Assembly: GCA_963599255.1 (NCBI GenBank)
Contig: CAVBWS010000052.1
Location: 1-14,489 of the forward strand
Length of the DNA: 14,489 bases
Reading direction: 5' to 3'
DNA from: RGIG5612 sp963599255
Lineage (GTDB): Bacteria; Bacillota; Clostridia; Lachnospirales; Lachnospiraceae
The number at the start of each line of letters is the position of its first letter. Within the stretch, counting starts at the first letter, position 1. This document shows positions 14,374 to 14,489 of this stretch, piece by piece. A program made the translations under genes and the position numbers. Below the pieces are notes generated by a model. The model did no database searches. It was not told the origin of the DNA and saw only the letters and a list, made by a program, of their open reading frames with translations.

Positions 14374-14440
14374 TCTAATAGAGTATATTATTCTAGGACT
14401 AGTGTCAAATGAATCAAGTAAAGTAAAATTTATTAAATGA
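14339..14440 (+). CDS. Possible 33-residue single-span membrane peptide
   Basis: Small plus-strand reading frame beginning MYFLKNIIAFFLLIEYIILG. Residues 3-22 are strongly hydrophobic, and the tail is polar and basic. An AGAAGGA ribosome binding site lies 8 nt before the ATG. It is the only candidate gene on the plus strand and is divergent from the ABC operon, overlapping its predicted promoter and leader. Against it, the ribosome binding site and the first codons lie in an inverted repeat whose reverse strand also gives a short hydrophobic reading frame, and AT-rich DNA easily yields such peptides by chance. It resembles type I toxins or small membrane regulators only in general character; I recognise no family. 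Confidence 0.25.
   Translation: MYFLKNIIAFFLLIEYIILGLVSNESSKVKFIK
14382..14408 (-). promoter_or_regulatory. Candidate ABC-operon promoter
   Basis: A perfect -35 box TTGACA (14403-14408) is followed on the minus strand by TATACT (14382-14387). The 15-bp spacer is shorter than the usual 17; shifting the -10 box by 2 bp gives TACTCT at 17 bp. The spacer contains CTAGNNCTAG (14393-14402), a small symmetric sequence that could be an operator. No other promoter is visible before the ATPase gene. Confidence 0.5.
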
Positions 14441-14489
14441 GACCAGCGGTCTGCTGCGCAGACCTTGGGCGATAACGGCCATTCGCTTC
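14441..14489. repeat. GC-rich window edge with perfect hairpin
   Basis: The last 49 bases are visibly more GC-rich than the AT-rich DNA beside them. They contain a perfect 7-bp stem GGTCTGC/GCAGACC with a 3-nt loop (14448-14464), extendable by CCA/TGG after an internal loop. No clear T-run follows on either strand. On the minus strand the segment can also be read as the end of an open frame stopping just past the hairpin, so it may be the 3' end of a neighbouring gene or a repeat copy cut by the window edge. Confidence 0.35.

Noticed and set aside
1..14489. CRISPR array, tRNA, rRNA, insertion sequence or phage genes
   Set aside because: I saw no regularly spaced repeats, tRNA-like cloverleaf, transposase or phage-type gene in either strand.

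Overview
The window is a bacterial chromosome segment. Every confidently called gene reads on the minus strand, so transcription runs from high to low coordinates. It suggests a low-to-moderate GC Firmicute of class Clostridia, most likely Lachnospiraceae. The reasons are the fused S10-spc ribosomal protein gene order, the short four-cysteine zinc form of S14, strong AGGAGG ribosome binding sites, and an M18 aminopeptidase of the type common in gut Clostridia. The family assignment is inference from gene content, not from a database search.

Layout in transcription order. (1) At 14489-10837 there is an ABC-transporter operon: a promoter with a perfect TTGACA -35 box, a roughly 128-nt leader holding a long imperfect inverted repeat, an ATPase gene (14247-13552), an 859-residue FtsX/MacB-type permease gene (13511-10932), and an intrinsic terminator. 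(2) At 10836-9243 there is a single M18 aminopeptidase gene (10681-9281) with a hairpin just upstream of its ribosome binding site and a strong terminator. (3) At 9229-1 lies the ribosomal protein superoperon. It has a promoter, a roughly 335-nt GC-rich structured leader, then S10, L3, L4, L23, L2, S19, L22, S3, L16, L29, S17, L14, L24, L5, S14, S8, L6, L18, S5 and the first 50 codons of L30, which runs off the left edge.

The 20 ribosomal genes appear to form one transcription unit. Most gaps are 2-30 nt, stops and starts overlap at L4/L23 and L16/L29, and no credible intrinsic terminator lies between genes. Three gaps break the pattern: S10-L3 (67 nt), L23-L2 (83 nt) and S8-L6 (151 nt). All three contain hairpins without U-tracts, which makes them candidates for mRNA processing, stability or ribosomal-protein feedback sites. 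The S10-L3 gap can form two mutually exclusive hairpins.

I did not find a clearly new multi-gene system. The best leads are RNA-level: the S10 leader, the S8-L6 structured spacer, the S10-L3 alternative hairpins, and the long inverted repeat at the 5' end of the ABC-operon transcript. A possible 33-residue membrane peptide gene lies on the opposite strand across that repeat.
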